Below are positions 17,801-25,345 of a stretch of DNA of 64,000 nt, in pieces. The stretch comes from Candidatus Alloclostridium intestinigallinarum. GTDB lineage: Bacteria > Bacillota > Clostridia > Christensenellales > UBA3700. The position numbers and the translations under genes are program-made. Position 1 is the first letter of the stretch, and the number at the start of each line of letters is the position of its first letter. Under the pieces are notes generated by a model that had not been told where the DNA came from, searched no databases, and saw only the letters and a list, made by a program, of their open reading frames with translations. Location: assembly GCA_904382605.1 (NCBI GenBank), contig CAJFJA010000002.1, positions 1-64,000 of the forward strand, given 5' to 3'.

Positions 17801-19371
17801 GCTATAAGGTCACGGGCAACGTCAAGCTGTACGCGCGCTGGGTGGAAAAGCCGCCGGAAGAACATATCATCGGCTTTATCGCCGGCGGATACGTCGCGGC
17901 TGTACTGCACACCATGGGTAAGGAAGTGCTCACCCTGCCTGAGGCGCACGAGCTGGAAGGCTATGAGTTCGCCGGTTGGTTTATGACGGAAGAAGGCAGG
18001 GAGCAGCCCTTTACGGCGGACGCATACGCGGAAAAATATCTGTATAAAGATTTCGTCGTATACGGTCAGTACGACAAACTTCCCGAACCGGAAGTCGTGC
18101 CCGAACCCGTGCCCGAACCCGAGCCTGAACCCGTCGTGCCGCACGTCATCTCCTTTATCGTGGACGGAGAAGTCGTGGCTACCGTGGAAACCGCGGGCAG
18201 AGACGCGCTCGATCTTCCCGCTGCGCCCGTCAAGGAAGGCTTCAAATTCCGCGGCTGGTTCACGGACGAAGAGACGCACGAAAACGCCGTTGAAGAGAGC
18301 AGCTTCGTAGACAAGGATCTGGAAGAGGATATCAACGTCTACGCCTTCTATGAAGAAGAGAAGGAAGAAGAGCCGGAAGAAGAGGAAGTAGCCGCAGCCG
18401 TTCTGCCCGAAGAGGACGAAGAAGAGGCGGAGGAAGAGCAGGAAGAAGAGGACGAAACCCCCGAAGTCGAGGAGACGGAAGAGGACGAGGAAGCTCCCGA
18501 GGAAGAAGACGGCGCGCCCAGGCTTATCACGGCGGAAGACGCGAGAAAGCGCCGTACGTCCACCATGCGCGGCCGCCTGAGATATGGTTCGGACGTGAAC
18601 AAGACCATCTACGAAGAGCTTGTCAACCATCTGCTTTCTTACAAGAACGTATCCCGTTCGCTCACCAACAGGGCGGATAACTTCAAGCACAAGGGCAGTC
18701 TGCTGGCGAAGATAACGCTTACCGGCAAGACAATCAAGCTGTTCCTGCCGCTCGATGCCGAGCAGTACGAATACGACAAGTACCACCAGCTTATCACGGA
18801 AAAGAAGGGCTATGAAGAAGTGCCTTTCACGCTGAAAGTCAAATCCAACCGCGGCTTGAAGTACGCCAAGGAACTGATAGACGAAACCATGGCGCAAAAG
18901 CAGGTCGACAAGAAAAAGAAGACTGACCGCAAGAGCTTTAAGGAGCTTATCATGCTGCAGAAGGGCAGCCTGCTCATCAAGGCGAAAAAGACGGATAAAC
19001 TGCGTTCCCGCGTCGATTCACAGGACGCGAACGCTCAGCTTACCGATGCGGAAGCGCTTGAGCTTATAAGGATAAAGAACGTGCCTTACACCGACGAGGT
19101 GAAAAAGACGGCGTTCGTCGGTCTTGACAAGATACAGGATCTGTACAACGACTGCGAAATGGTCAACATCAGAACGCTGCGCAAGCGCGGACTTGTCAAG
19201 GAAGAGCACAACCGCGTGAAGATAATCGGCGGCGGAACGCTGACCAAATCGCTTAAAGTGTACGCCGACGAATACTCGCTTACCGCAGTCAAGATGATAG
19301 TCCTGCTCGGCGGCAAAGTGGTCAAACTCGTGGAAGAAACGCTCGAACCTGCCGGAGAAGAGCAGAACTGA
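14899..19371 (+). CDS. Giant membrane protein: InlB-type repeats plus uL15-like C-terminus
   Basis: This protein has 1490 residues. A signal or anchor helix (about 12-38) leads to an extracytoplasmic part with InlB B-repeat-like units (TYDPNLPDG, TGYTFTGWEI, AQWAERTYSL). A strong helix at about 590-618 (WVIVGLLIFIILLIIILILI) is followed by RKK. Beyond it lie another B-repeat-like unit (FAGWYLDEEC), KPEDEV-type acidic repeats (about 704-782), an Ala/Glu-rich stretch, two more B-repeat-like units (about 965-1155) and a basic C-terminal domain (about 1210-1490). Its last part (GLVKEEHNRVKIIGGGTLTK and LGGKVVKLVE) resembles the C-terminus of ribosomal protein uL15. By the positive-inside rule everything after the second helix would be cytoplasmic, although B-repeats are normally extracellular. 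GAGG precedes the ATG by 7 nt. Function unknown. Confidence 0.85.
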   Translation: MREFSDRKTSPAKVLMAVLLIAAVVFAVLSPLYIANNVASAEAWPSGYATTYTYERGFTAEPGSITKVVYNDVEYDSGIPESLGVVNSTAAGMEFGGFEIGGRTVATLTAPGELTVTDTAFFGTGGGTVTLTPVFTETVYTVTYDPNLPDGETWTNPNPATYDISDGSVSLTAPTRTGYTFTGWEIENAPGTQLITSLDSYIAGLVADNEINLTAQWAERTYSLVVSIEGQQSAVYNAAAGTPIGAYMGSYSHPAAPSGMEFVGWRIDGEIITDLSAYPMPAKNVTVEAVFAAPRIVVPVDIRLADVSGGTYTTHNESVTVTAGAYTPSQLAAMLSSASRTGFSRESVVWADDGTTAQRQIDAGADGADFRITCTYDRMSYTITVNYRYDLDGDGVADDINGDGEADSVATPAHAQAVYGATYSVSSPEVSGLQAIQSAVTGTATGDTIVEVRYTTAPEKRTASVAGIGGTVQNDKGGLLDTSVTVGWDTAAAGSHSAIAATTNREAYGVLNIDIVSAENAVFGVRGVYTVTVDLGESMSNIDNYIVYKISDDGTYAPVAVRMDGSKLQLTIDSSGDYLVVGTTVPMDPTLIWVIVGLLIFIILLIIILILILLLVRKKSVTLVTGVEGAEPTTIKAKKGSIIELPVPEEREGLVFAGWYLDEECTQPVQLEPEEEEKAEDGGSPENPDDTPDGGAAADIAEEAKPKDEVKPEDEVKPEDEVKPEDEVKPEDEVKPEDEAKPEDEVKPEEEVKPEEEAKPEEEVKPEEEAKPEDEAKPEEEIRIYDEPGGRDVTDDQQGGGDGNAMSSKRAKKAKNKHRSVQEEAAEAAPEAETLAQEEAQVREELSGQAVSEEENAEGVSAETPAEEAAEEAAPAAEAEITLAEAATETEAATETEEAAAEEVAAEETAAEEVAAEETAAEETAAEETTAEAPEEASAVEEGETYYADAEEAAPAAEEIPVLPEVMRYKVTGNVKLYARWVEKPPEEHIIGFIAGGYVAAVLHTMGKEVLTLPEAHELEGYEFAGWFMTEEGREQPFTADAYAEKYLYKDFVVYGQYDKLPEPEVVPEPVPEPEPEPVVPHVISFIVDGEVVATVETAGRDALDLPAAPVKEGFKFRGWFTDEETHENAVEESSFVDKDLEEDINVYAFYEEEKEEEPEEEEVAAAVLPEEDEEEAEEEQEEEDETPEVEETEEDEEAPEEEDGAPRLITAEDARKRRTSTMRGRLRYGSDVNKTIYEELVNHLLSYKNVSRSLTNRADNFKHKGSLLAKITLTGKTIKLFLPLDAEQYEYDKYHQLITEKKGYEEVPFTLKVKSNRGLKYAKELIDETMAQKQVDKKKKTDRKSFKELIMLQKGSLLIKAKKTDKLRSRVDSQDANAQLTDAEALELIRIKNVPYTDEVKKTAFVGLDKIQDLYNDCEMVNIRTLRKRGLVKEEHNRVKIIGGGTLTKSLKVYADEYSLTAVKMIVLLGGKVVKLVEETLEPAGEEQN

Positions 19372-19384
19372 TTGTAAAACGGAC

Positions 19385-19416
19385 GGGGACTTTGAACACT
19401 TCAAAGTCCCCTTTTA
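19385..19416 (+). terminator. Terminator after the giant membrane-protein gene
   Basis: A perfect 12-bp stem, GGGGACTTTGAA / TTCAAAGTCCCC, with a 3-nt loop, followed by TTTTAT. Confidence 0.9.
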
Positions 19417-19434
19417 TATTTTCGGCGGCTTTTG

Positions 19435-19720
19435 AGCCGCTTTGAACATTGCGGCGGTTTTATGCCCTTTCGCATTTTCGGCGGTGCGTTTTACGGCGGC
19501 GGTTCGTTTCGCATTTCCGGCGGAGGCTTTATACCGCGGCGCGCTTTACGGCGGCGGTTCGTTTCGCATTTCCGGCGGAGGCTTTATACCGCGGCGCGCT
19601 TTACGGCGGCGGTTCGTTTCGCATTTTCGGCGGTGCGTTTTATGGCGGCGGTGCGTTTCGCATTTCCGGCGGAGGCTTTATACCGCGGCGCGCTTTACGG
19701 CGCGGGTATGCCGCCTATTA
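19435..19720. repeat. GC-rich tandem repeat, about 55-bp unit
   Basis: GGCGGCGGTTCGTTTCGCAT with GGCGGAGGCTTTATACCGCG recurs with a 55-bp period (ggttcg at 19501 and 19556) and then in shortened variants to about 19715. Since 55 is not a multiple of three and the unit lacks stop codons, all three forward frames stay open and each encodes the same peptide pieces in rotation (FRISGGG, IPRRALRR). It is treated as non-coding. Confidence 0.8.
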
Positions 19721-19731
19721 AAACCGTAAAT

Positions 19732-19769
19732 CCGCCCGTCGGGGGAAAGAAGGGGCGGAAGTCTTTTTT
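19732..19769 (+). terminator. Possible terminator before rpsO
   Basis: CCGCCC (19732-19737) can pair with GGGCGG (19753-19758), and a run of six T follows shortly after. The loop is long, so this is a weak call. Confidence 0.4.
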
Positions 19770-19795
19770 ATTATAAATAATATGGGCGTATTCGC

Positions 19796-19825
19796 TTGCC
19801 ATATATCCTTTGCGTGTGCTAAAAT
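19796..19825 (+). promoter_or_regulatory. Promoter and leader of rpsO
   Basis: TTGCCA (19796-19801), 18-bp spacer and TAAAAT (19820-19825). The resulting leader of about 85 nt contains CCTGCGGCAGG and could fold. S15 represses its own leader in several bacteria, so autoregulation is plausible here but not shown. Confidence 0.5.
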
Positions 19826-19915
19826 ATTTAACGTACCTGCGGCAGGGTTTTGCAAACAACTCCGATGTATTACGCGGCTGCAGGCAAATAATATTTTCCG
19901 ACGGAGGTAAAACAA

Positions 19916-20179
19916 ATGGAAAAAATGGAAAAGAAGGACATCATCGCCACTTACGGCATGAAGGAAGGTGACACCGGTTCGCCCGAAGTGCAGATAGCGC
20001 TGCTCACGTCGCGTATCGAACTGCTCAACGAGCATCTCAGACAGCACCCCAACGATCTTCATTCCAAGAGAGGACTTCTCAAGCTGGTCAGCAGAAGGCG
20101 CAGATTGCAAAATTATCTGAAGAAGAACGATATCGAACGTTATCGTGCCATCAACGCCAAGCTGGAACTTAGGAAGTAA
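19916..20179 (+). CDS. rpsO: 30S ribosomal protein S15 (uS15)
   Basis: An 87-residue primary 16S rRNA-binding protein. The typical S15 segments are present: [35 protein letters not shown] and the basic [19 protein letters not shown] precedes the ATG at 19916; a second ATG three codons later is the position where many S15 proteins begin, so the true start could be 19925. It is followed by a hairpin and then pnp, the conserved rpsO-pnp arrangement. Confidence 0.97.
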   Translation: MEKMEKKDIIATYGMKEGDTGSPEVQIALLTSRIELLNEHLRQHPNDLHSKRGLLKLVSRRRRLQNYLKKNDIERYRAINAKLELRK

Positions 20180-20183
20180 TCGA

Positions 20184-20213
20184 AAGGCGGCTCTTTTGCC
20201 GCCTTATTTTTAC
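20184..20213 (+). terminator. rpsO-pnp intergenic hairpin
   Basis: AAGGCGGC / GCCGCCTT (eight pairs, 6-nt loop) followed by ATTTTT. It probably works as a partial terminator or processing site between rpsO and pnp. Confidence 0.8.
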
Positions 20214-20265
20214 AAGGCAACTAAAAAAAGAGATATTATTCATACTTATTGGAGGTAAGTAACGC

Positions 20266-22347
20266 ATGGAAAGACGCGTGTTCAAAACAACCATCGGCGG
20301 CAGGGAAGTATCCGTTGAGTCCGGCGCATACTGCGGACAGGCGGGCGGCAGCTGCATGGTCCGCTGCGGCGACACCGTGGTGATGGTAAATGCAACCATG
20401 GCGAAACAGCCCCGCGACGGGATAGACTTTTTCCCTCTCGGCGTTGATTTCGAAGAAAAGATGTATTCGGTGGGCAAGATTCCCGGCGGATTCAAAAAGA
20501 GGGAAGGCAGACCCAGCGACAAGGCTATTCTCACTTCCCGCCTTATCGACCGTCCTCTGCGCCCCCTGTTCCCCAAGGGCTTTTATAACGACGTGGCGGT
20601 GGTAGCCACCTGCCTGTCGGTAGACCCCAACATTCCCCCGGAGATATATGCCATGATAGGCAGTTCCGTTGCGCTGAGCATATCCGAGATTCCCTTCCAG
20701 GGACCTACCGGCTCGGTAGTCGTGGGCATGGTGGACGGCAAGTACGTCATCAATCCCGATTCCGAGCAGCGCGACAGGAGCAGACTCCACCTCTCTCTTT
20801 CGGGCACGAAGGAAGCCATTCTGATGGTTGAAGCGGGCGCGAACGAAGTTACGGAAGAAGAGATGATAGGCGCAATCTTATTCGGTCACGAAGAAATCAA
20901 GAAGATAGTCGCTTTCATCGAAGATATTCAGAAAAGCATAGGCAAGAAGAAGATAGATCCCGACCTTTATCATCCCGCCGCAGACGTGGAAGAAGCCGTT
21001 AAGGCATACGCCGACGGGAAAATGGATAAAGTGCTGGAAAACTACGACCGCCAGGAACGCGAAAAGGCGGAAGAAGAACTCGAAGCTGACGTATACGACC
21101 ACTTTGCGGAAGAATTCCCCGAAGGCAGGAAGGATATAGGCGAAGTGCTTTACGCCATGAAAAAGGCTAAGGTAAGGAGCAAGATTCTGGACAAGGGTAT
21201 CCGTCCCGACGGCAGAAGCCTTACCGAAATCCGCCCCATATGGTGCGAAACGGGCATACTGCCCCGCGTTCACGGCAGCGGCGTATTCACCCGCGGTCAG
21301 ACCCAGGTTCTCACCACATGCACTCTTGGCAGCATTTCCGAAGTGCAGAAGTTGGAAGGACTTGACGAAGAGGTGTTCAAGAGGTATATCCACCACTACA
21401 ATATGCCCCCTTACAGCACGGGCGAAGCCAAGCCCATGCGCAGTCCCGGCAGACGTGAAATAGGTCACGGCGCACTTGCAGAGCGCGCTCTCGAACCCAT
21501 GCTGCCCAGCGAGGAAGCGTTCCCTTACGCCATCCGCACCGTGTCCGAAGTGCTTTCCAGCAACGGTTCCACTTCGCAGGCGAGCGTTTGCGGCTCCACT
21601 CTCGCGCTCATGGACGCGGGCGTTCCGATCAAGCGTCCCGTTGCGGGCGTGGCAATGGGTCTTATCTCCAACGAGGACAAGTCCAAGATAGCCGTTCTTA
21701 CCGATATCCAGGGTCTTGAAGACTTCTTCGGCGATATGGACTTCAAGGTTGCGGGCACTACCGAAGGTATCACCGCTATCCAGATGGATATCAAGATAAA
21801 GGGCATAAACGAAGAAATCCTGCGCAAGGCGCTCGCCCAGGCGCATGACGGCAGAATGTTCATTCTGAACAAGATGCTGGAAGTTCTGCCCACATACCGC
21901 GACCATCTGTCCAAGTACGCTCCCAAGATCGAGTCCTTCAAGATAAATCCCGACAAGATCAAGGACGTAATCGGCAGCGGCGGCAAGACCATCAACAAGA
22001 TAATCGACGCAACCGGCGTGAAGATAGACATAAGCGACAACGGCGACGTGTTTATCGCGGGTGTGGATACCGAAATGCTCGAAAAGGCGAAGAAGATGAT
22101 CGAACTCATCGTAAACGATCCCGCCATCGGCGAAGTGCTGGAAGGCACCGTCGTGCGCACCATCGCCTGCGGCGCGTTCGTGGAATTCTGCCCCGGCAAG
22201 GACGGTATGATCCACATCTCCAAGCTGTCCAACAAGAAGGTTGACAAGGTGGAAGACGTTGTCAACATCGGCGACAAGGTCAAGGTGGAAGTGCTGAAAA
22301 TCGACGCGAAGGGTATCGGTCTGAAACTGCTTGAAAAGCTGGACTGA
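20266..22347 (+). CDS. pnp: Polyribonucleotide nucleotidyltransferase (PNPase)
   Basis: A 693-residue phosphorolytic 3'-5' exoribonuclease of RNA turnover. It has two RNase PH domains separated by a helical linker (about 215-310), with conserved RPLRPLFPKGF in the first and RPDGRSLTEIRPI, GRREIGHGALAERAL and SNGSTSQASVCG in the second. A KH domain (KIKDVIGSGGKTINKI) and an S1 domain (GKDGMIHISKLS) close the protein. Length is normal and GGAGG precedes the ATG. It follows rpsO as in most bacteria, and RNase Y (37116) is its likely partner in mRNA decay. Confidence 0.97.
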   Translation: MERRVFKTTIGGREVSVESGAYCGQAGGSCMVRCGDTVVMVNATMAKQPRDGIDFFPLGVDFEEKMYSVGKIPGGFKKREGRPSDKAILTSRLIDRPLRPLFPKGFYNDVAVVATCLSVDPNIPPEIYAMIGSSVALSISEIPFQGPTGSVVVGMVDGKYVINPDSEQRDRSRLHLSLSGTKEAILMVEAGANEVTEEEMIGAILFGHEEIKKIVAFIEDIQKSIGKKKIDPDLYHPAADVEEAVKAYADGKMDKVLENYDRQEREKAEEELEADVYDHFAEEFPEGRKDIGEVLYAMKKAKVRSKILDKGIRPDGRSLTEIRPIWCETGILPRVHGSGVFTRGQTQVLTTCTLGSISEVQKLEGLDEEVFKRYIHHYNMPPYSTGEAKPMRSPGRREIGHGALAERALEPMLPSEEAFPYAIRTVSEVLSSNGSTSQASVCGSTLALMDAGVPIKRPVAGVAMGLISNEDKSKIAVLTDIQGLEDFFGDMDFKVAGTTEGITAIQMDIKIKGINEEILRKALAQAHDGRMFILNKMLEVLPTYRDHLSKYAPKIESFKINPDKIKDVIGSGGKTINKIIDATGVKIDISDNGDVFIAGVDTEMLEKAKKMIELIVNDPAIGEVLEGTVVRTIACGAFVEFCPGKDGMIHISKLSNKKVDKVEDVVNIGDKVKVEVLKIDAKGIGLKLLEKLD

Positions 22348-22464
22348 TAAAGCCATATAAGACAAGCGGCAATCGCGTTGCGGCGACAGACCATAGCGGT
22401 CATGTCCGGTAAAAACAAGTTTATTTAACGAACGTCGCGTGTGCACCTGTATCGGCGACCGTAA

Positions 22465-22530
22465 AAGCGAAAAAGCCCGCTACGGGTTAAAATACAAAAG
22501 AAAAAGCGCCGCCTTCGGGCGGCGTTTATA
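22465..22530. terminator. Double hairpin between pnp and the HAD gene
   Basis: CGCCGCC-TTCG-GGCGGCG (22507-22524) is followed by TTTAT, which suits termination of pnp transcripts. On the other strand it is followed by CTTTTTCTTTT. A second hairpin, CCCG-CTA-CGGG, lies just upstream. No gene is seen in 22348-22541. Confidence 0.65.
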
Positions 22531-22541
22531 ATGCGGAGATT

Positions 22542-23231
22542 ATGCAAAACAAACTTATAAAAGCGGTGATATTCGACCAGGACGGGCTTATGTTCGACAG
22601 CGAACGGCTTGTGGCGGAAGGCTGGGCGGAGATAGGCAAACGCCGCGGTTACGATATAAACGAGGAATTTCTGAAGACGGTGCGCGGCAGATCCACCGCC
22701 GAAATAAAGGCGGCTTTTCAGGAGAAATTCGGAGAGGACGTGCCTTTTGACGAGATGAACGCGGAAAAGCGCGTGCGCACATACGACTATATACGCAAAT
22801 GCGGCATACCCGTCAAAAAAGGGCTGAAGGAACTGCTTGCATACCTGTATGCGCACAACATACCCGCGGCGGTGGCGACTTCATCGAGCAGGGAGTGGAC
22901 GGAAGGCAATTTAAGCAGTACGGGCATTGCCGGCTACTTCAGACTGAGCGTTTACGGCGAAATGGTAAGCCGCGGAAAGCCCGCGCCCGACATATTCCTT
23001 CTGGCGGCGGAAAAGCTGGGCGAAAAGCCGGAAAACTGTCTTGTGCTGGAAGACAGTCTGCAAGGCAATGAAGCGGCTATAAACGGCGGATTCGTGGGAA
23101 TAATGGTTCCCGACCTCACTCCGCCGACCGAATACTTAAAGAAAAATCTTTTCGCCGTCTGTTCCTCACTTTCCGACGTCATAACGCTATTTGAAACGGG
23201 ACGGCTTTATTGCGAAAACACCGCGCGGTAA
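22542..23231 (+). CDS. HAD-superfamily phosphatase/phosphomutase
   Basis: A 229-residue HAD hydrolase of the beta-phosphoglucomutase-like subfamily. Motif I is FDQDGLMFDSE near 10-20 (nucleophile and acid/base aspartates), motif II is VATSSS, and motifs III/IV are GKPAPDIFLLAAEKLG and CLVLEDSLQGNEAA. The cap domain lies between motifs I and II. These enzymes dephosphorylate or isomerise small phosphorylated metabolites. The substrate cannot be told from sequence, and the neighbours give no hint. GGAG precedes the ATG. It appears to stand alone. Confidence 0.88.
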   Translation: MQNKLIKAVIFDQDGLMFDSERLVAEGWAEIGKRRGYDINEEFLKTVRGRSTAEIKAAFQEKFGEDVPFDEMNAEKRVRTYDYIRKCGIPVKKGLKELLAYLYAHNIPAAVATSSSREWTEGNLSSTGIAGYFRLSVYGEMVSRGKPAPDIFLLAAEKLGEKPENCLVLEDSLQGNEAAINGGFVGIMVPDLTPPTEYLKKNLFAVCSSLSDVITLFETGRLYCENTAR

Positions 23232-23259
23232 CTATGCCGTGCGGTTAGCCGCATAAAAA

Positions 23260-23680
23260 GTTATATCGGAGAAATTTTTCCATAAAAGTTGTATCGGAAT
23301 ATTCCCATATAAGCAATATCGGAGCGTAGCAGTACGCTTTCAATCAGGGAGCGGCGGCTCGCCGCAATTATAAAGAAATAGCGAAGAAACATTCCCATAC
23401 GGGTTACATCGTAGTGTAGCGGTTGCGCCTTCAAACAGGGAGCCATCGTAGTGTAGCGGTTGCGCCTTCAAACAGGGAGCGGCGGCTCGCCGCAATTATA
23501 AAGAAATACGAAGGAATATTCCCATACAAGCAATATCGTAGCGCGATAGTTGCGCTTTCATTCAGCCGGCGGAGACACTCCGCATAAAGAGCAATACCGG
23601 AGAAATATCCCCATATAAGAAATATCGGGGCGCAGCAGTACGCTTTCAATCAGGGAGCGGCGGCTCGCCGCACGAATATT
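23260..23680. repeat. Irregular intergenic repeats
   Basis: A unit of the type ATTCCCATATAAGCAATATC followed by GGAGCGGCGGCTCGCCGCA appears about four times (near 23297, 23391, 23517 and 23608) with gaps and substitutions. A 38-bp segment beginning CATCGTAGTGTAGCGGTTGC is directly duplicated at about 23408 and 23445. GCGGCGGCTCGCCGC is a self-complementary arm. No gene is supported in 23232-23707. Confidence 0.7.
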
Positions 23681-23707
23681 TGCGCCGTCTTTTTCATATT
23701 GTAGAGT

Positions 23708-24472
23708 ATGGAAAAGCGGCGGAAGCAAAGAAAGGAATCAGATAGCGCCGGGCGTTACGCAATCAGGCGTTTCAGAATGGTATGCAACGTGCTCATTATA
23801 TGTATGCTTTGTGCACTTTTGGCGATAACCATAGGCACGCAGGGTGCGCACAGCGTATTTGCGGTAAGCAAATCGGAAGTGCATTACAGCGGCAGGACGG
23901 ACACAAATTCCGTAGCTGTTATGATAAACGTATACTGGGGAGAAGAGTACCTGCCCGAAATGCTTCAGACGCTGGAAAATTACGGCGCGAAAGCCACTTT
24001 TTTCATAGGCGGCTGCTGGGCGGACGACAACAACTCCCTGCTGATGGAAATTGCGGAAAAGGGGCATGAAATAGGCAACCACGGCTACTTCCACAAGGAC
24101 GGCGACAAACTGGATTTTGCAGGCAACGTGCGCGAAATACGCTCGACAAACGCGCTTATAGCGGCAATAACCGGAATAACGCCCACTCTATTCGCGCCTC
24201 CTTCCGGCGCATACGGACAGGACACTCTGAACGCGTGCAGACAGGAGGGAATGCGCGTTATTATGTGGAGTAAGGATACCATAGACTGGCGCGATAAGGA
24301 CGCGGACCTTGTGGTGTCGCGCGCGACCGACGGCGTGCAGGCGGGGGATATGATACTTATGCACCCCACGGCGCATACCGCCTCCGCCCTGGGAAAAATT
24401 CTGGAATACTACCGCGGACAGGGATTAAAGGCGGTGACGGTGAGCGAACTCATTCCGCAGGAAAAGATATAG
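23708..24472 (+). CDS. NodB-fold polysaccharide deacetylase-like protein
   Basis: A 254-residue secreted or membrane-anchored protein with a basic N-terminus and a hydrophobic helix at about 25-48. The NodB domain (about 65-250) keeps HEIGNHGYFH (the H-x3-H metal motif), APPSGAYG and MILMHPT. The first motif, normally TFDDG or FDxxWG in PdaB-like members, reads INVYWGEE, so the usual catalytic/metal aspartate is Asn. It may be inactive or may act by an altered mechanism. The family normally removes acetyl groups from peptidoglycan or chitin-like sugars, and PdaB relatives act in sporulation. No clear ribosome binding site was found. Confidence 0.85.
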   Translation: MEKRRKQRKESDSAGRYAIRRFRMVCNVLIICMLCALLAITIGTQGAHSVFAVSKSEVHYSGRTDTNSVAVMINVYWGEEYLPEMLQTLENYGAKATFFIGGCWADDNNSLLMEIAEKGHEIGNHGYFHKDGDKLDFAGNVREIRSTNALIAAITGITPTLFAPPSGAYGQDTLNACRQEGMRVIMWSKDTIDWRDKDADLVVSRATDGVQAGDMILMHPTAHTASALGKILEYYRGQGLKAVTVSELIPQEKI

Positions 24473-24514
24473 ATATGTATATTATGTGCACTACACGCTC
24501 CTTGACGGCGCCGA

Positions 24515-24533
24515 GGGCGGGCTGCCGCCCTTT
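24515..24533 (+). terminator. Hairpin after the deacetylase-like gene
   Basis: GGGCGG-GCTG-CCGCCC followed by TTT; the T-run is short. A second hairpin (GCACTTTT...AAAAGTGC with inner ACAAAA/TTTTTGT) lies at about 24678-24722. No gene is seen in 24473-24857. Confidence 0.55.
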
Positions 24534-24814
24534 ATATGCGCGGGCACTATTTCTTTACGGATAACCGAGCCGGATAACTGCGCCCGTGCGGAAACTGCCG
24601 CCGTTTCGCCCTTTTCGCGCCGCCGTATAAGAGTTTTTTCTTCCGCGCGGGCGGCGGAAAGCCGTTAAAAGCCGTTACGCACTTTTTATACAAAACCGCG
24701 CGTTTTTGTCCGAAAAGTGCATAAAGTATACATTTATTTGCCGAATTCAGTCGGAATTTTTCTCAAATACAGCCGTTTAATATACGCCTTATATTCTTTT
24801 ATTATACTATGCGC

Positions 24815-24843
24815 TTGACATTTTGTCGAAAATTCGCTATATT
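24815..24843 (+). promoter_or_regulatory. Promoter for the 24858 gene and ABC transporter
   Basis: TTGACA (24815-24820), 17-bp spacer and TATATT (24838-24843). The ATG at 24858 lies 14 bp beyond the -10 element, giving a very short leader that includes AGGGA. Confidence 0.75.
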
Positions 24844-24857
24844 GGTAGACAGGGAAA

Positions 24858-25292
24858 ATGATGACGATAATATCAGATTTCGGATTGATATTAGACAATC
24901 CTTATACGGTTATAGTATTGGCGGTGTTCTGCGTCTTGTTCAAAGACACGCTCGCCGATATGTTTGTCAGCGCATTTTCCTTTACAAAATCCTTTTTAAG
25001 CGTAGCTTTCAAGTTCGCCGTATTCTTTTCAAGCGTAATGGTGTATGTCTTTGCCATGGCTTTCGGTCAGACCATTCTGCACTTTACGGACAAACTTATC
25101 GCCATGCTCTTTATGACGCTGCTCATAGTTCTTCTGGACACGATAGTGTCTTTTGGAAAGAAGATAATGATTGCGGTGTTCGGAACGGGCGGAGGCGAAA
25201 GGTCGTCCGAAAAAGTGTTTTGCTGCGACGAAAGCAGTCAGGTTACGGACATTCCCGTTGTGTGCGGCAGAGTTTTCCGGCTTATACAGTGA
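24858..25292 (+). CDS. Small membrane protein of unknown function
   Basis: A 144-residue protein that I do not recognise. Three or four hydrophobic stretches (about 14-30, 45-70 and 78-98, with a weaker one near 105-112) are followed by a Gly/Ser-rich hydrophilic tail with CC and VCGR. It has its own promoter 14 bp upstream and sits 53 bp before the ABC transporter gene in the same direction, so it may be co-transcribed with it. A 170-codon frame overlaps it in another register but lacks membrane-like or other protein-like features, so I prefer this one. Confidence 0.6.
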   Translation: MMTIISDFGLILDNPYTVIVLAVFCVLFKDTLADMFVSAFSFTKSFLSVAFKFAVFFSSVMVYVFAMAFGQTILHFTDKLIAMLFMTLLIVLLDTIVSFGKKIMIAVFGTGGGERSSEKVFCCDESSQVTDIPVVCGRVFRLIQ

Positions 25293-25345
25293 GAACTTCT
25301 TATTCACCCGTACGGGAATAAAAAACGAATAAGGAGATATTATAT

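Noticed and set aside
16756..18897. Long open frame antisense to the giant membrane-protein gene (713 codons)
   Set aside because: It is a mirror of the Glu/Ala/Lys repeat region, giving Phe/Leu/Arg repeats; it has no start signals and no recognisable domain.
19432..19776. Three overlapping small proteins of 90-114 residues
   Set aside because: They are the same repeat translated in three frames; there is no codon preference for one frame and no ribosome binding site.
24809..25321. Alternative 170-codon frame over the 24858 gene
   Set aside because: It is Arg/Tyr-rich without hydrophobic segments and begins at the -35 box of the promoter; the 144-codon frame has clear membrane helices.
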